DNA of 64,000 nucleotides, taken from positions 62,001 through 126,000 of the forward strand of contig JAIPBD010000011.1 in NCBI GenBank assembly GCA_021739765.1, given 5' to 3'. The stretch comes from Melioribacteraceae bacterium (lineage in GTDB: Bacteria > Bacteroidota > Ignavibacteria > Ignavibacteriales > Melioribacteraceae). Below the pieces are notes generated by a model that made no database searches, was not told the DNA's origin, and worked only from the letters and a program-made list of their open reading frames with translations. How positions within the stretch are numbered: position 1 is the first letter of the stretch; each line of letters opens with the position of its first letter. This document shows, one piece after another, positions 7,739 to 16,728 of this stretch. Made by a program: the position numbers and the translations under genes.

Positions 7739-10312
7739 TTAAACCCCCGCCTGAAGAATCTGATATTGTTTAATTGAATGTAGAATGTTGGAGATCGTGG
7801 ACTCTGTTAATTCAAAATACAGCAGTCCTCCGCCAATAACGACTACGAATATTATAATGCTCGATAAATAAACTTGCCAAGGATTTACATCAAATATTAC
7901 ATAAATGCCTTTGAAGAGTCTTTTGAATAACCAAATAATAAATAAAGCAATACCCGCATATATGTAATAATTGATAGTGTTGGCTTCCAATACTTTATAC
8001 AAAACTAAAAGGAGCGGAAGTAATAGGATAAATGGCAGAAACGACCAAGTAACAACAGAGTAAACACTTGCAAATACTACACGATTTTTTACGAATCCGG
8101 AAGTTGCCTTAATGATAAGCGTAAGCAGTAATGGGAATATAATACAGGCCAGTAAAATCCATAAAAAGGCATTTGTAGGGTGATACGCCAGATATGAAAA
8201 TGTATTTATCAGCGCAACACTATCAAAAGAAAGAAGAATTTTTTCTAACAACAAATTTGATCTGAAGAAAAAGAGTAAGTTGGTAATTAGCAGTGAAATA
8301 GTACCAGCGACAATTATCAGTAAAAAATTTGTATGTAAATCCGTTATTATTCTTTGGTCACGAATATCTGCAAAGAAATTATAAGGTCTTATCAAAGCCC
8401 GTGTTGCATCCTCTCTGAACTTTCTTTTCGAATTAATAATTATGGTCATTAAAATAGAAAGCACTAATCCGATAATTATAAACAACAAAGGAGATTCATC
8501 CTCTTTCCTTCCAATCGGAACAGATACTTTTTCTCCCTTTTTAGTCTTTGATTGGATGACTTTAAAGGAGAGTGTATTTGTATTTGATAGTGAGGGAATA
8601 ATGCCAACCCGAATTTCATCAGATTCAGAATAGCCTGTAAACATCCTATTGCCCGTTGCTTGAAAATCAGTAAGCGAGTTGATAAATATCCCACGAAGTT
8701 TATTGTCCCTCGCAAAGTTAAATACATCATTGAAATATTTAGCTTGAGCCTCATTTGAATATTTATTTGAATAACCGTTTTTATGACCTTCAAATGTTGG
8801 GTATACGATTTCGCTGAAAAAGTAATTCCTCAAACGTTCATCGTTCTGCAGCCGCGCAATACTTTCTGAAAAGTCAGCTGGATTTTGAGAATAGAGTTCG
8901 GCACCGATCCAATCAAGATTTTCATCCGAGAAGAAATTAAAACCATAGAATGAGCCGTAAACCAACTTATTACTTTTGTTTTTAATTTTGTTAGCAATAC
9001 GACTGACGAACTGCAATTCTGTTTGATTTCCGACAAATCCCGATCCAACACCAAATCCGATTACCGAATTGGAATTATTATAGGAATTGATAAATTCATC
9101 AACGAATTGATCAATTCTTTCATTAAAATTATCACCTTCAAAAACTTTTTTGGAAGCATTATTTAAAGGAATATCTATAAAACAATAAATTCCTTCTGAT
9201 TCGCACAACTTCAAAAAAGCCGGGTGCGGTAAATTGTTTTTAAAACGGATGGAATTAAACCCGAGTTCTTTCAAAACTCGAATATATTGTTTACCGGTTT
9301 TTAATGAAAATAGGGGATTTATACTTTCACTCCAATCCTGGTAAATCGTGCCGAAAAAGACCGTTTCGTAATTGTTGAATAAAACTCGCCCTGACTCATT
9401 AGTTGTTTTATACAAACTTTTTTCAGTGAGAATTTCATCAACAAGCTCGGATTGTTTGAGGAGTTTTGTTTTGATCATATATCTGTTCGGAACTTCAGGG
9501 GCCCAAAGTGCCGGATTTTTAAGTTCAAAAACAGATGTGAAATTTGCCAAACTAGCGTTTAGACTATCAAGCGATCCGGTAACGCTAAGAACCGGATTTT
9601 CAATATCACTTCTAAACAACTCTATTAAAACCGAATAATCACTAATATTCACCACATCATCATCAGAAGAAAAAACTGTTTCGCCACTAAGAGTAAATTT
9701 AGCGGAACTGAATTGATTATTCAGTTCGAACGAAAGGTCAAGATTGTTAAGATAATTTTTAGGGATGAAATTTAGACTTACCTCTCGTAACACACCTCCC
9801 ACTTCTTTTGATTTAAGAAAGGAACCTTTTAGGGGTATCGTCGAAAGGTCATCCGGTGAATAAGAAACATATATCGTTAATATGTTTGGTTGACTGAATT
9901 TTAACAGATCAGAAGGTATCAATACTTCAAAAGGCAGCAATCCGTTGTTATGTCTGTGGATGCGTTGATCATTAATTAAGATATCGGCGGAGTAACTTAT
10001 ACCCAAAAATTTGACAACGATATTATTTTGCGCTATATCAGATTCTGACAAATCAAACTTTGTCTGATAAACCAGTTCATCAACTCCTTCAAAAAAGTTT
10101 GGTATTGTAACTTTAACTTTCGATTGAGGATTATCGCTCTCAAAAACACTCCAATTTTCGGATAACATCTCTACCTTTCTTATTGATCCGCTGTATGAAT
10201 CAGGCTGCTCAATCGAGATTAATTCCGGTGAAACTTCGGTGATTTTTATTTGAGGAAAAATTGCTGTATTTAATAAAAATACTAAGAAAAACAGTAGAAT
10301 AGTTTTGGTCAT
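7739..10312 (-). CDS. Glycoside hydrolase family 2-like protein with C-terminal membrane domain
   Basis: An 857-residue secreted and membrane-anchored protein. A signal peptide (1-20) is followed by a galactose-binding-like jelly roll (about 45-180), an Ig-like sandwich (about 185-300) and a TIM-barrel-like region (about 305-560), the domain order of GH2 glycosidases. Six hydrophobic segments follow at about 608-626, 662-682, 714-735, 750-772, 781-797 and 812-832, resembling a Yip1-type domain. Where GH2 enzymes carry the acid/base Asn-Glu after the fourth strand, this protein reads GVGSGF at 421-426, so that residue looks lost; Glu501 could be the nucleophile. It is probably non-hydrolytic or much altered. 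First gene of the smc-lpx run. Confidence 0.7.
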   Translation of the reverse strand: MTKTILLFFLVFLLNTAIFPQIKITEVSPELISIEQPDSYSGSIRKVEMLSENWSVFESDNPQSKVKVTIPNFFEGVDELVYQTKFDLSESDIAQNNIVVKFLGISYSADILINDQRIHRHNNGLLPFEVLIPSDLLKFSQPNILTIYVSYSPDDLSTIPLKGSFLKSKEVGGVLREVSLNFIPKNYLNNLDLSFELNNQFSSAKFTLSGETVFSSDDDVVNISDYSVLIELFRSDIENPVLSVTGSLDSLNASLANFTSVFELKNPALWAPEVPNRYMIKTKLLKQSELVDEILTEKSLYKTTNESGRVLFNNYETVFFGTIYQDWSESINPLFSLKTGKQYIRVLKELGFNSIRFKNNLPHPAFLKLCESEGIYCFIDIPLNNASKKVFEGDNFNERIDQFVDEFINSYNNSNSVIGFGVGSGFVGNQTELQFVSRIANKIKNKSNKLVYGSFYGFNFFSDENLDWIGAELYSQNPADFSESIARLQNDERLRNYFFSEIVYPTFEGHKNGYSNKYSNEAQAKYFNDVFNFARDNKLRGIFINSLTDFQATGNRMFTGYSESDEIRVGIIPSLSNTNTLSFKVIQSKTKKGEKVSVPIGRKEDESPLLFIIIGLVLSILMTIIINSKRKFREDATRALIRPYNFFADIRDQRIITDLHTNFLLIIVAGTISLLITNLLFFFRSNLLLEKILLSFDSVALINTFSYLAYHPTNAFLWILLACIIFPLLLTLIIKATSGFVKNRVVFASVYSVVTWSFLPFILLLPLLLVLYKVLEANTINYYIYAGIALFIIWLFKRLFKGIYVIFDVNPWQVYLSSIIIFVVVIGGGLLYFELTESTISNILHSIKQYQILQAGV

Positions 10313-10345
10313 TTCTTGTGTAAAATAAAAAAATTAAAGACCCTA

Positions 10346-10374
10346 AATATACTACAGAAACGAGGGGAAATCAA
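10346..10374 (-). promoter_or_regulatory. Predicted sigma-70-type promoter for the 10312-to-2 operon
   Basis: Reading the minus strand, TTGATT (10374-10369) and TATATT (10351-10346) are separated by exactly 17 bases, 33 bases upstream of the ATG at 10312. The same -35/-10 pair and spacing occur before secD. Confidence 0.65.
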
Positions 10375-10413
10375 TTTAATCTTTAAGCAGTTCGCCGAGG
10401 ATAATCGGTTTTG

Positions 10414-10442
10414 AAAATGGAGGCTTGTTTAACTCAGCCTCC
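10414..10442 (-). terminator. Possible weak terminator after tpiA
   Basis: A perfect 7-bp stem, GGAGGCT (10419-10425) with AGCCTCC (10436-10442) and a 10-base loop, lies 20 bases beyond the tpiA stop. On the minus strand it is followed only by ATTTTC, so the T-tract is poor and termination may be partial. Confidence 0.45.
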
Positions 10443-10461
10443 ATAAATACTTTGTACTGCA

Positions 10462-11217
10462 CTATTTGCCGGCATTAATAATTGCAGCAAATGATTCTGC
10501 TTTTAAGCATGCGCCGCCAACCAATGCACCGTCAATATCTTTTTGGGAAAGGAGTTCTAATGCATTATCCGGTTTTACGCTTCCACCGTATTGAATGATA
10601 ATTTTCGATGCGGCTGAATCGGAATATAATTCTCCAATTAAGTTTCTGATTGTTTCATGCACATCCTGGGCTTGTTGTGGACTTGCAGTTTTACCGGTTC
10701 CAATCGCCCAAATCGGCTCATAAGCAATAATCACATTTTCGAGAGCTTCTTCCGAAACTCCGTCTAATCCCTTTTTCACTTGCTCGGAAACTACATCGTT
10801 CGTAACTCCCGATTCTCTTTGTTCCAGACTTTCGCCGATACAGAAAATTGGTTTTAATCCGGTTTCAAGTGCTTTATGAATTTTTTTATTAATTAATTCA
10901 TCCGACTCATTATAAATAGTTCTGCGCTCCGAGTGACCCAAAATTACATATTCGCATCCGACCGATTTTAGCATTGAATGGCTAATTTCTCCGGTAAAAG
11001 CACCACCATCCTCTTCAGACATATTTTGGGCGCCAAGTGAAATATCAGTTCCTTTTAATAATTCCGCAGCGGTTTCCAATGAAATAAAAGGCGGACAAAT
11101 TATTGCTTTTACATTTTCCGACGGTTCATAATTTCCTTTGATTCCGGAAATCAATTCTACTGCTCCGGAAAGATCGTTATTCATTTTCCAGTTTCCGGCG
11201 ATTACTTTTTTTCTCAT
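10462..11217 (-). CDS. tpiA: Triosephosphate isomerase
   Basis: TpiA interconverts dihydroxyacetone phosphate and glyceraldehyde 3-phosphate in glycolysis and gluconeogenesis. The 251-residue length is typical of the TIM barrel. Visible active-site motifs are GNWKMN near the N-terminus (catalytic Lys), ILGHSERR (catalytic His) and AYEPIWAIGTG (catalytic Glu); the phosphate-binding GGSVKP and GGACLK motifs are also present. The ATG is preceded by a GGAG-like site. It is the third gene after mrp and the NifU-like gene, 15 bp from the latter, and is followed by a weak hairpin. Confidence 0.97.
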   Translation of the reverse strand: MRKKVIAGNWKMNNDLSGAVELISGIKGNYEPSENVKAIICPPFISLETAAELLKGTDISLGAQNMSEEDGGAFTGEISHSMLKSVGCEYVILGHSERRTIYNESDELINKKIHKALETGLKPIFCIGESLEQRESGVTNDVVSEQVKKGLDGVSEEALENVIIAYEPIWAIGTGKTASPQQAQDVHETIRNLIGELYSDSAASKIIIQYGGSVKPDNALELLSQKDIDGALVGGACLKAESFAAIINAGK

Positions 11218-11232
11218 TACTTCTCCATTTGG

Positions 11233-11469
11233 TTAATTAACAGCTTCAACTCTTCGTATTCCCGGAACTTCCCTAATCAGAGCCCGTTCCACCCCGGCTC
11301 TTAAAGTCATTTGTGACATCGGGCAGCCAACACAAGCGCCCGTTAATTTTACTTCAACAATTCCCGACTCGGTAACTTGAACAAGTTCAACATCGCCACC
11401 GTCGGCTTTTAAATATGGTCTGATTGTATCAAGAGCTTTTTCTACTTTTTCATTAAGAATATTGCTCAT
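11233..11469 (-). CDS. NifU C-terminal domain (Nfu-type) Fe-S scaffold protein
   Basis: A 78-residue stand-alone Nfu domain, matching the C-terminal domain of NifU/NfuA. The conserved CVGC motif at 46-49 would bind a labile 4Fe-4S cluster across a dimer for delivery to target apoproteins. It lies directly downstream of mrp, whose product also carries Fe-S clusters, and the pair probably works together in cluster trafficking. The start is ATG with a GGAG-like site. No other Fe-S assembly gene is present here. Confidence 0.92.
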   Translation of the reverse strand: MSNILNEKVEKALDTIRPYLKADGGDVELVQVTESGIVEVKLTGACVGCPMSQMTLRAGVERALIREVPGIRRVEAVN

Positions 11470-11489
11470 TTTTTCTCCGATTTTTACAG

Positions 11490-12587
11490 TTAATCTAACT
11501 GAATTTCTACTTTCTGCGATGATTTATTCATGTTGCTTATACTTATTTGAGCAGCAAGATTTTGAGCAATTTCAATAATTTTATTTGCGTGTTCGGAATC
11601 CGGTAAAGCGTGTATTATCGGTCGACCGGAATCACCACTTTCGCAAATCCGAGGATCAATAGGCATTCCGCCCAAAAATTCGGTTCCCATTTCATCGGCT
11701 AATCTGCTTCCACCATCTTGTCCAAAAATCGTATATCTCTTTCCGGTGTCAGGTGCAATGAAATAACTCATATTTTCGATTATTCCAAAAACCGGAACAT
11801 TTACTCTTTCAAACATTTTTACACCTTTTTTAGCATCTATTAATGACACTTCCTGAGGTGTTGTAACAATAACCGAACCTGTTAAAGGAATAGTTTGAAC
11901 CAAAGTTAATTGAATATCTCCGGTTCCCGGAGGTAAATCAAAAATCAAATAATCTAACTCGCCCCAGTCAACATCAGTCATGAATTGTTTTACCGCTCCA
12001 CTGGCCATAGGACCGCGCCAAATCATCGCTTGATTATCTTCAATCAAAAATCCTATCGACATAAGTTTTACACCATAACTTTCAACCGGCATAAGTTTTT
12101 TTGTTGTCGGATCTTGATACATTTTGGGCTTTTCTTTAATTCCGAGCATCATCGGAATACTGGGGCCATAAATATCAGCATCGATCAATCCGACTTTTGC
12201 TCCTTGATGTGCAAGTGCGACCGCGAGATTTACGGCAATTGTACTTTTACCAACTCCGCCTTTTCCACTCGCAACTGCTATTGTGTTTTTAACGCCGGGT
12301 AATATTCCACCGGATTTACCGCTACCGGCAGAACTCACATTTGAAGTCATATTTATATTTATATCCGCGACATCAGGTATTTCCGATCGAATTGCTTCGA
12401 GACAATCAGACTTAATTTTATCTTTTAGAGGGCAAGCGGGGGTTGTTAGAACAACATTAAAACTGATATTTTTTCCATCAATTTTAATATCCTGTATCAT
12501 ATTAAGAGTTACCAAATCCTTTTTCAAATCCGGGTCATCAACATTTTTTAATGCTTTCAATACTGCATTAGGAGTAATTTCAGCCAT
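11490..12587 (-). CDS. Mrp/ApbC-family Fe-S cluster carrier ATPase
   Basis: A 365-residue P-loop ATPase of the Mrp/Nbp35 family, implicated in carrying Fe-S clusters to apoproteins. Residues 5-85 form the MIP18/DUF59 domain with TTPACPLKD. The deviant Walker A GKGGVGKST follows at about 112-120, then DADIYGPSIP and FDLPPGTGD. After ENMSYF, where many relatives have a CxxC pair, this protein has no cysteines, so cluster binding may use other residues. First gene of the mrp, nfu-like, tpiA run and divergent from the iron regulator gene at 12767. Confidence 0.93.
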   Translation of the reverse strand: MAEITPNAVLKALKNVDDPDLKKDLVTLNMIQDIKIDGKNISFNVVLTTPACPLKDKIKSDCLEAIRSEIPDVADININMTSNVSSAGSGKSGGILPGVKNTIAVASGKGGVGKSTIAVNLAVALAHQGAKVGLIDADIYGPSIPMMLGIKEKPKMYQDPTTKKLMPVESYGVKLMSIGFLIEDNQAMIWRGPMASGAVKQFMTDVDWGELDYLIFDLPPGTGDIQLTLVQTIPLTGSVIVTTPQEVSLIDAKKGVKMFERVNVPVFGIIENMSYFIAPDTGKRYTIFGQDGGSRLADEMGTEFLGGMPIDPRICESGDSGRPIIHALPDSEHANKIIEIAQNLAAQISISNMNKSSQKVEIQLD

Positions 12588-12712
12588 TACATTTCCTTTC
12601 TGATTTATTACACAAAATTATTGATTTTTATATCGATAACCAATCCGATATGATGGAATTTCAACTTGAAGGTTAACAAAGCAACTTAATAAAATAATTA
12701 AATAGCCTTGAT

Positions 12713-12734
12713 TATGATGTTAAGCATGCTTAAC
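12713..12734 (+). promoter_or_regulatory. Predicted -10 element and DtxR-type palindromic operator of the feo module
   Basis: TATGAT (12713-12718) is directly followed by a perfect 16-bp palindrome, GTTAAGCATGCTTAAC (12719-12734), ending 32 bases before the DtxR-family gene. Its symmetry and TTA-ends resemble DtxR/MntR-family operators. It would cover the predicted transcription start, as expected for repression by the first gene product. No good -35 was found at standard spacing. Confidence 0.6.
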
Positions 12735-12766
12735 TTTGTCTCATCAAAAAATAAAACAGAATACCG

Positions 12767-13432
12767 ATGCCGACAATTTCAAAAGAGGATTACATCAAAA
12801 CCATTTTCAATTTCCATAATGAAGACGGACTACCTGTAACTACTTCCAAAATTGCGAATAAATTGGAAGTAACCAATTCCGCGATAAGTGAAATGGCCAA
12901 AAAACTCGCGATGGAAGGTTATTTAGATTATTCAAAATATAAGGGAATGAATCTGACCCGGAGCGGTGAAAAGGTGGCTATGCAAATTTTAAGACGCCAC
13001 AGATTGTGGGAATTATTTCTGATTGAGGTTCTTGGATTGTCTTGGGATGAAGTACATGACGAAGCGGAGAAACTGGAACATTCCACTTCGGATTCGTTAA
13101 TAGATAAAATCGATGAGTATCTGGGGTTTCCTAAATTTGATCCTCACGGATCGCCCATTCCACAAAGAAACGGAATATTGCCCAAAATACCGAAAAGTAT
13201 TCCGCTAACTGATTGTGAGGTTGGAAATAGTTACTCGATAGTTCGAGTTAATGATTCCGACAACGAACTTATGGCTTATTTATTGAAGATTGGATTGGTA
13301 TTAAGTTCTTCGCTCTTTTTAAGTGACAGATTGTCTTTTGATAATTCGATAACAATTAAACTTGCCGATGCAACTTATTCCTTGAGTGAAAAAGTTGCCG
13401 AACAAATTTTTGTTGCCGAGGAGATATTATAA
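12767..13432 (+). CDS. DtxR/MntR-family metal-dependent transcriptional regulator
   Basis: A 221-residue metalloregulator. Residues 1-70 form the winged helix; 71-140 form the dimerisation and metal-binding domain with RRHRLWE (His78) and VHDEAEKLEH (His97, Glu99, Glu102, His105); about 145-220 is an SH3/FeoA-like C-terminal domain. Family members bind Fe(II) or Mn(II) and repress uptake genes when metal is replete. Directly upstream lies a 16-bp palindrome that may be its operator. The stop overlaps the next gene's start in TAATG. With feo genes downstream, Fe(II) is the likely effector, though sequence alone does not exclude Mn. Confidence 0.9.
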   Translation: MPTISKEDYIKTIFNFHNEDGLPVTTSKIANKLEVTNSAISEMAKKLAMEGYLDYSKYKGMNLTRSGEKVAMQILRRHRLWELFLIEVLGLSWDEVHDEAEKLEHSTSDSLIDKIDEYLGFPKFDPHGSPIPQRNGILPKIPKSIPLTDCEVGNSYSIVRVNDSDNELMAYLLKIGLVLSSSLFLSDRLSFDNSITIKLADATYSLSEKVAEQIFVAEEIL

Positions 13433-14457
13433 TGGGCGACCCGATTTTAGCTTTGATGATTGGCTCTGCCATTCTGGTCATTTTCACCTTTCTGTTTTTC
13501 CCAAGCAAAGGATTTTATTTCCGCTGGAAAAAATCAAAAAACATATCGGAGAAGGTGCTCATCGAAGATGCACTAAAATACATCTACGATTGTGAGTACA
13601 AAAATATCAATTGTACTGTTCAGAGCATTGCCGGAAATCTTGAAATTAGTTCGAACAACGCACTTGATGTTGTTAAAAGTTTGCAATCTCACAAGTTGAT
13701 TACTAGCAGTGAAAGATTAATAAATCTTACCGAGCACGGTCGATCTTACGCACTTAAAGTGATCAGAATACACAGACTTTGGGAAAAATATTTAGCGGAC
13801 GAAACCGGTGTTAATCCTGCTGATTGGCATGACGAAGCTGAAAGCAAGGAACATGAACTTACGGAGGAGAGGGCAAATGAACTGGCGGTACAAATGGGAA
13901 ATCCAATTAAAGATCCGCATGGTGATCCGATTCCAAACCGGAAGGGAGAAATTCCTCAATTCGAAGACCTTCATTTGAATTCCCTTAAAGCAAATGAAAT
14001 TGCGACAATTACTCACATTGAAGATGAACCTTCATCCGCGTATTCCCAAATTTTAGCACTCGGACTTAATCCCGGAATGCAAATAAAAGTAATTCAAGTG
14101 AGCAGTGAAAAAATAGTTTTTGAAGCCGAAGGAGATGAAAAAGTTCTGGCTCCGGTTTTTGCGTCAAATATTAGTATTCGAAAAATTAGGAAAGATGAAA
14201 AAATACAGGAAAATTTTAGAAACTTGCTTTCTCTTTCCAAAAATGAAAAAGCGCGGGTTATTGGAATTTCGAGATCATGCAGAGGTTTACAGAGAAGAAG
14301 ATTGATGGATCTCGGGATTGTCCCGGGTGCAAGGGTTTCGATCGCGATTAAAAGTCCGTCCGGAAATCCTACCGCGTACAATATTCGGGGTGCGTCAATC
14401 GCGTTACGAAACGACCAAGCATCTCAAATTTTTATCGAAGGAATATCACAGAATTAA
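13432..14457 (+). CDS. Membrane-anchored DtxR-like protein with two FeoA domains
   Basis: A 341-residue composite protein. A transmembrane segment (about 5-23) precedes a DtxR-like winged helix (about 40-112), a DtxR-type metal-binding and dimerisation segment with RIHRLWE and WHDEAESKEHE (113-175), and two FeoA-type SH3 domains (about 183-252 and 265-337). FeoA domains associate with FeoB and influence Fe(II) transport. The ligand His and Glu residues are conserved relative to the soluble repressor upstream, so this looks like a duplicated, membrane-tethered derivative. It may sense iron at the FeoB complex rather than, or in addition to, binding DNA. It is 12 bp upstream of the feoB GTPase gene. 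Confidence 0.85.
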   Translation: MGDPILALMIGSAILVIFTFLFFPSKGFYFRWKKSKNISEKVLIEDALKYIYDCEYKNINCTVQSIAGNLEISSNNALDVVKSLQSHKLITSSERLINLTEHGRSYALKVIRIHRLWEKYLADETGVNPADWHDEAESKEHELTEERANELAVQMGNPIKDPHGDPIPNRKGEIPQFEDLHLNSLKANEIATITHIEDEPSSAYSQILALGLNPGMQIKVIQVSSEKIVFEAEGDEKVLAPVFASNISIRKIRKDEKIQENFRNLLSLSKNEKARVIGISRSCRGLQRRRLMDLGIVPGARVSIAIKSPSGNPTAYNIRGASIALRNDQASQIFIEGISQN

Positions 14458-14469
14458 AATGGAATTTAA

Positions 14470-15306
14470 ATGAGTGTTCAAAAAGTAGATCATAATTGTG
14501 CTGATTGCCCGATTCACAATACCGGAAATCTTAAAAAGCTCGGCATTGATATGACCGATCATGATTATGTGGTTGCGTTAGCGGGAAACCCAAATACAGG
14601 CAAAAGTACGGTCTTTAACAGTCTTACGGGATTAAGACAGCATACAGGAAATTGGCCGGGGAAAACCGTTACTCGGGCGGAAGGCGCTTTTTCGTATAAC
14701 GATTCAAAATTCAAGATTGTAGATTTGCCCGGAACTTATTCGCTTCTTTCTACAAGCACCGATGAAGAAGTCGCGCGTGATTTTATTTTATTCGGGCAAC
14801 CGGACGTAACCGTAATTGTAGTCGACGCTACCCGTTTGGAAAGAAATTTGAACCTCGTTCTTCAAGTACTTGAAATTACAGATCGAGCAATTGTATGTTT
14901 AAATCTTATTGATGAGGCTAGTCGAAACAATATCGAAATTGATACAAGAACTCTCTCCAAGGATTTAGGAGTACCGGTAATAGCGACCGCTGCCCGGACA
15001 AATGTGGGAATGCAAGAATTGATCTCAAAGATAGAAGAAGTCTCATCCGGAAAATATATCTGCAAACCACATAGAGTTACAGGAAATTCAAGGAAAATTG
15101 ATAAAGCGATTAATGATCTTTCGGATAAAATCCATAAAGAATTCCCAAACCTTCCTAATCCTAAATGGGTGGCATTGCGGCTTCTGGAGGGTGATCAAAA
15201 AATAATTGACGCATTGAAAAACGGTGATCTTGGTGATTTAAAGAGTAACTACGAAATGATTCAATCGGTGCGGGAAGAGAGAAAGGAGACAATTGATGTC
15301 GCGTAA
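14470..15306 (+). CDS. FeoB small GTPase domain protein (FeoB-N half)
   Basis: A 278-residue protein equal to the cytosolic GTPase and GDI-like part of FeoB, the Fe(II) transporter of the inner membrane. G1 is GNPNTGKS at 39-46, G3 DLPG at 85-88 and G4 NLID near 145. Switch I carries the [10 protein letters not shown] segment typical of FeoB. The N-terminus has an unusual NCADCPIH cysteine motif at 9-16. The reading frame ends cleanly after the helical domain and overlaps the permease gene. A Shine-Dalgarno site sits just before that gene, so this is a genuine split, not an obvious frameshift. Confidence 0.92.
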   Translation: MSVQKVDHNCADCPIHNTGNLKKLGIDMTDHDYVVALAGNPNTGKSTVFNSLTGLRQHTGNWPGKTVTRAEGAFSYNDSKFKIVDLPGTYSLLSTSTDEEVARDFILFGQPDVTVIVVDATRLERNLNLVLQVLEITDRAIVCLNLIDEASRNNIEIDTRTLSKDLGVPVIATAARTNVGMQELISKIEEVSSGKYICKPHRVTGNSRKIDKAINDLSDKIHKEFPNLPNPKWVALRLLEGDQKIIDALKNGDLGDLKSNYEMIQSVREERKETIDVA

Positions 15307-16708
15307 AAATTTGTTGGTTGAGGCGAATGCATTGCGTTGGGAAATTGGAGATAATCTACACGATACGATTATGGAATCAATTTATGCTGATGCGTCAAAG
15401 ATCGCGTCGAGAGCATTGATCAAAAATGAAGAAGAAAATAGCTTCGTGATTGATCGAGTTATCGATCGTTTGATAACGAGCAGGTGGTTGGGATTTCCAT
15501 TAATGTTTCTGATGCTGGCAATAGTTTTTTGGATTACGATCGTCGGCGCAAACTATCCTTCGGGATTTTTAGCTTGGCTTTTAGTAGATCTCGGACAACC
15601 TTTTCTGAAAGAAACCGCTATGAGCATCGGTTTTCCGGCTTGGCTAAGCGGATTGATATTCGACGGAGCGTATCTTGCAATGGCTTGGGTTATTGCGGTG
15701 ATGTTGCCTCCGATGGCAATTTTTTTCCCGATGTTTACCTTGCTCGAAGATTTCGGTTATCTCCCTCGGGTAGCTTTTAACTTGGATAATCTTTTTCGAA
15801 AAGCGGGAGCGCATGGAAAACAAGCGCTATCGATGACGATGGGATTTGGGTGCAATGCAGCCGGAATAATTTCTACCAGAATTATCGATTCTCCGAGAGA
15901 GAGACTGATCGCCATAATCACAAATAATTTTTCGCTGTGTAACGGAAGATGGCCTACTCAAATATTGATCGCGACAATTTTTATCGGCGCTGCCGCTCCG
16001 GCTCATCTTGCGGGATTGCTTTCCGCGGGTGCTGTCGTTTTTATTGCTTTGCTCGGTATTGTTTTTAGTCTTTTGGTTTCATGGGGATTATCAAGGTCGG
16101 TACTAAAAGGAGAAGCCTCGACTTTCAGTTTGGAGCTGCCGCCTTATCGTCCGCCAAGAATAATGCAAACCTTGTACACATCATTAATTGATAGAACCAT
16201 ATTTGTGTTATGGCGCGCGATTGTTTTTGCGATTCCCGCCGGCGTAGTGATCTGGCTTACAGCAAATATCGATATTGCGGGAGTAAGTATTGCCGAACAT
16301 TTTATTTCATGGAGCAATCCATTCGGATTACTTCTCGGATTAAACGGCGTAATCTTGCTCGCTTATATTATTGCAATTCCCGCGAATGAAATAGTTATTC
16401 CCACGATTTTAATGCTGACTGTTCTTGTTACCGGAATGTCCGGTTTAGGCGAAGGGACAGGCGTTATGTTTGAGTTGGATTCCATTTCGGATACTTCGGG
16501 AATATTAGCCGCCGGAGGTTGGACGATGTTAACTGGAATCAATTTGATGCTTTTTAGTCTGCTCCACAATCCGTGTTCAACAACGATTTACACAATTTAT
16601 AAAGAAACCGGAAGTATAAAATGGACCGCGGTTTCTACTCTTCTTCCCGTTGTAATGGGTGTTGTAGTCTGTTTCTTTGTTGCCCAACTTTGGTATTTAT
16701 TTTCATAA
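15296..16708 (+). CDS. FeoB membrane permease half (FeoB-C)
   Basis: A 470-residue polytopic protein matching the membrane part of FeoB, with two Gate (nucleoside-recognition) domains. Conserved landmarks are FGCNAAG (the GCNVPA-like cysteine motif) near residue 182 and the [11 protein letters not shown] segment. Cysteines in these motifs are implicated in Fe(II) passage. AAAGGAG lies 7 bases before ATG 15296, which I prefer over the TTG three bases earlier. It overlaps the GTPase gene by 11 bp, so the two halves are probably made in equal amounts and reassemble in the membrane. Confidence 0.92.
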   Translation: MSRKNLLVEANALRWEIGDNLHDTIMESIYADASKIASRALIKNEEENSFVIDRVIDRLITSRWLGFPLMFLMLAIVFWITIVGANYPSGFLAWLLVDLGQPFLKETAMSIGFPAWLSGLIFDGAYLAMAWVIAVMLPPMAIFFPMFTLLEDFGYLPRVAFNLDNLFRKAGAHGKQALSMTMGFGCNAAGIISTRIIDSPRERLIAIITNNFSLCNGRWPTQILIATIFIGAAAPAHLAGLLSAGAVVFIALLGIVFSLLVSWGLSRSVLKGEASTFSLELPPYRPPRIMQTLYTSLIDRTIFVLWRAIVFAIPAGVVIWLTANIDIAGVSIAEHFISWSNPFGLLLGLNGVILLAYIIAIPANEIVIPTILMLTVLVTGMSGLGEGTGVMFELDSISDTSGILAAGGWTMLTGINLMLFSLLHNPCSTTIYTIYKETGSIKWTAVSTLLPVVMGVVVCFFVAQLWYLFS

Positions 16709-16728
16709 AAAATTTGGAATATAAAGAG

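Noticed and set aside
15280-15310. Frameshift joining the two feoB genes
   Set aside because: A good ribosome-binding site and ATG at the junction, with intact halves, make a real split more likely.
16621-16728. Upstream in-frame start for the TonB receptor
   Set aside because: It overlaps the feoB permease gene and places a Cys-rich stretch before the real signal peptide, which begins at ATG 16729.
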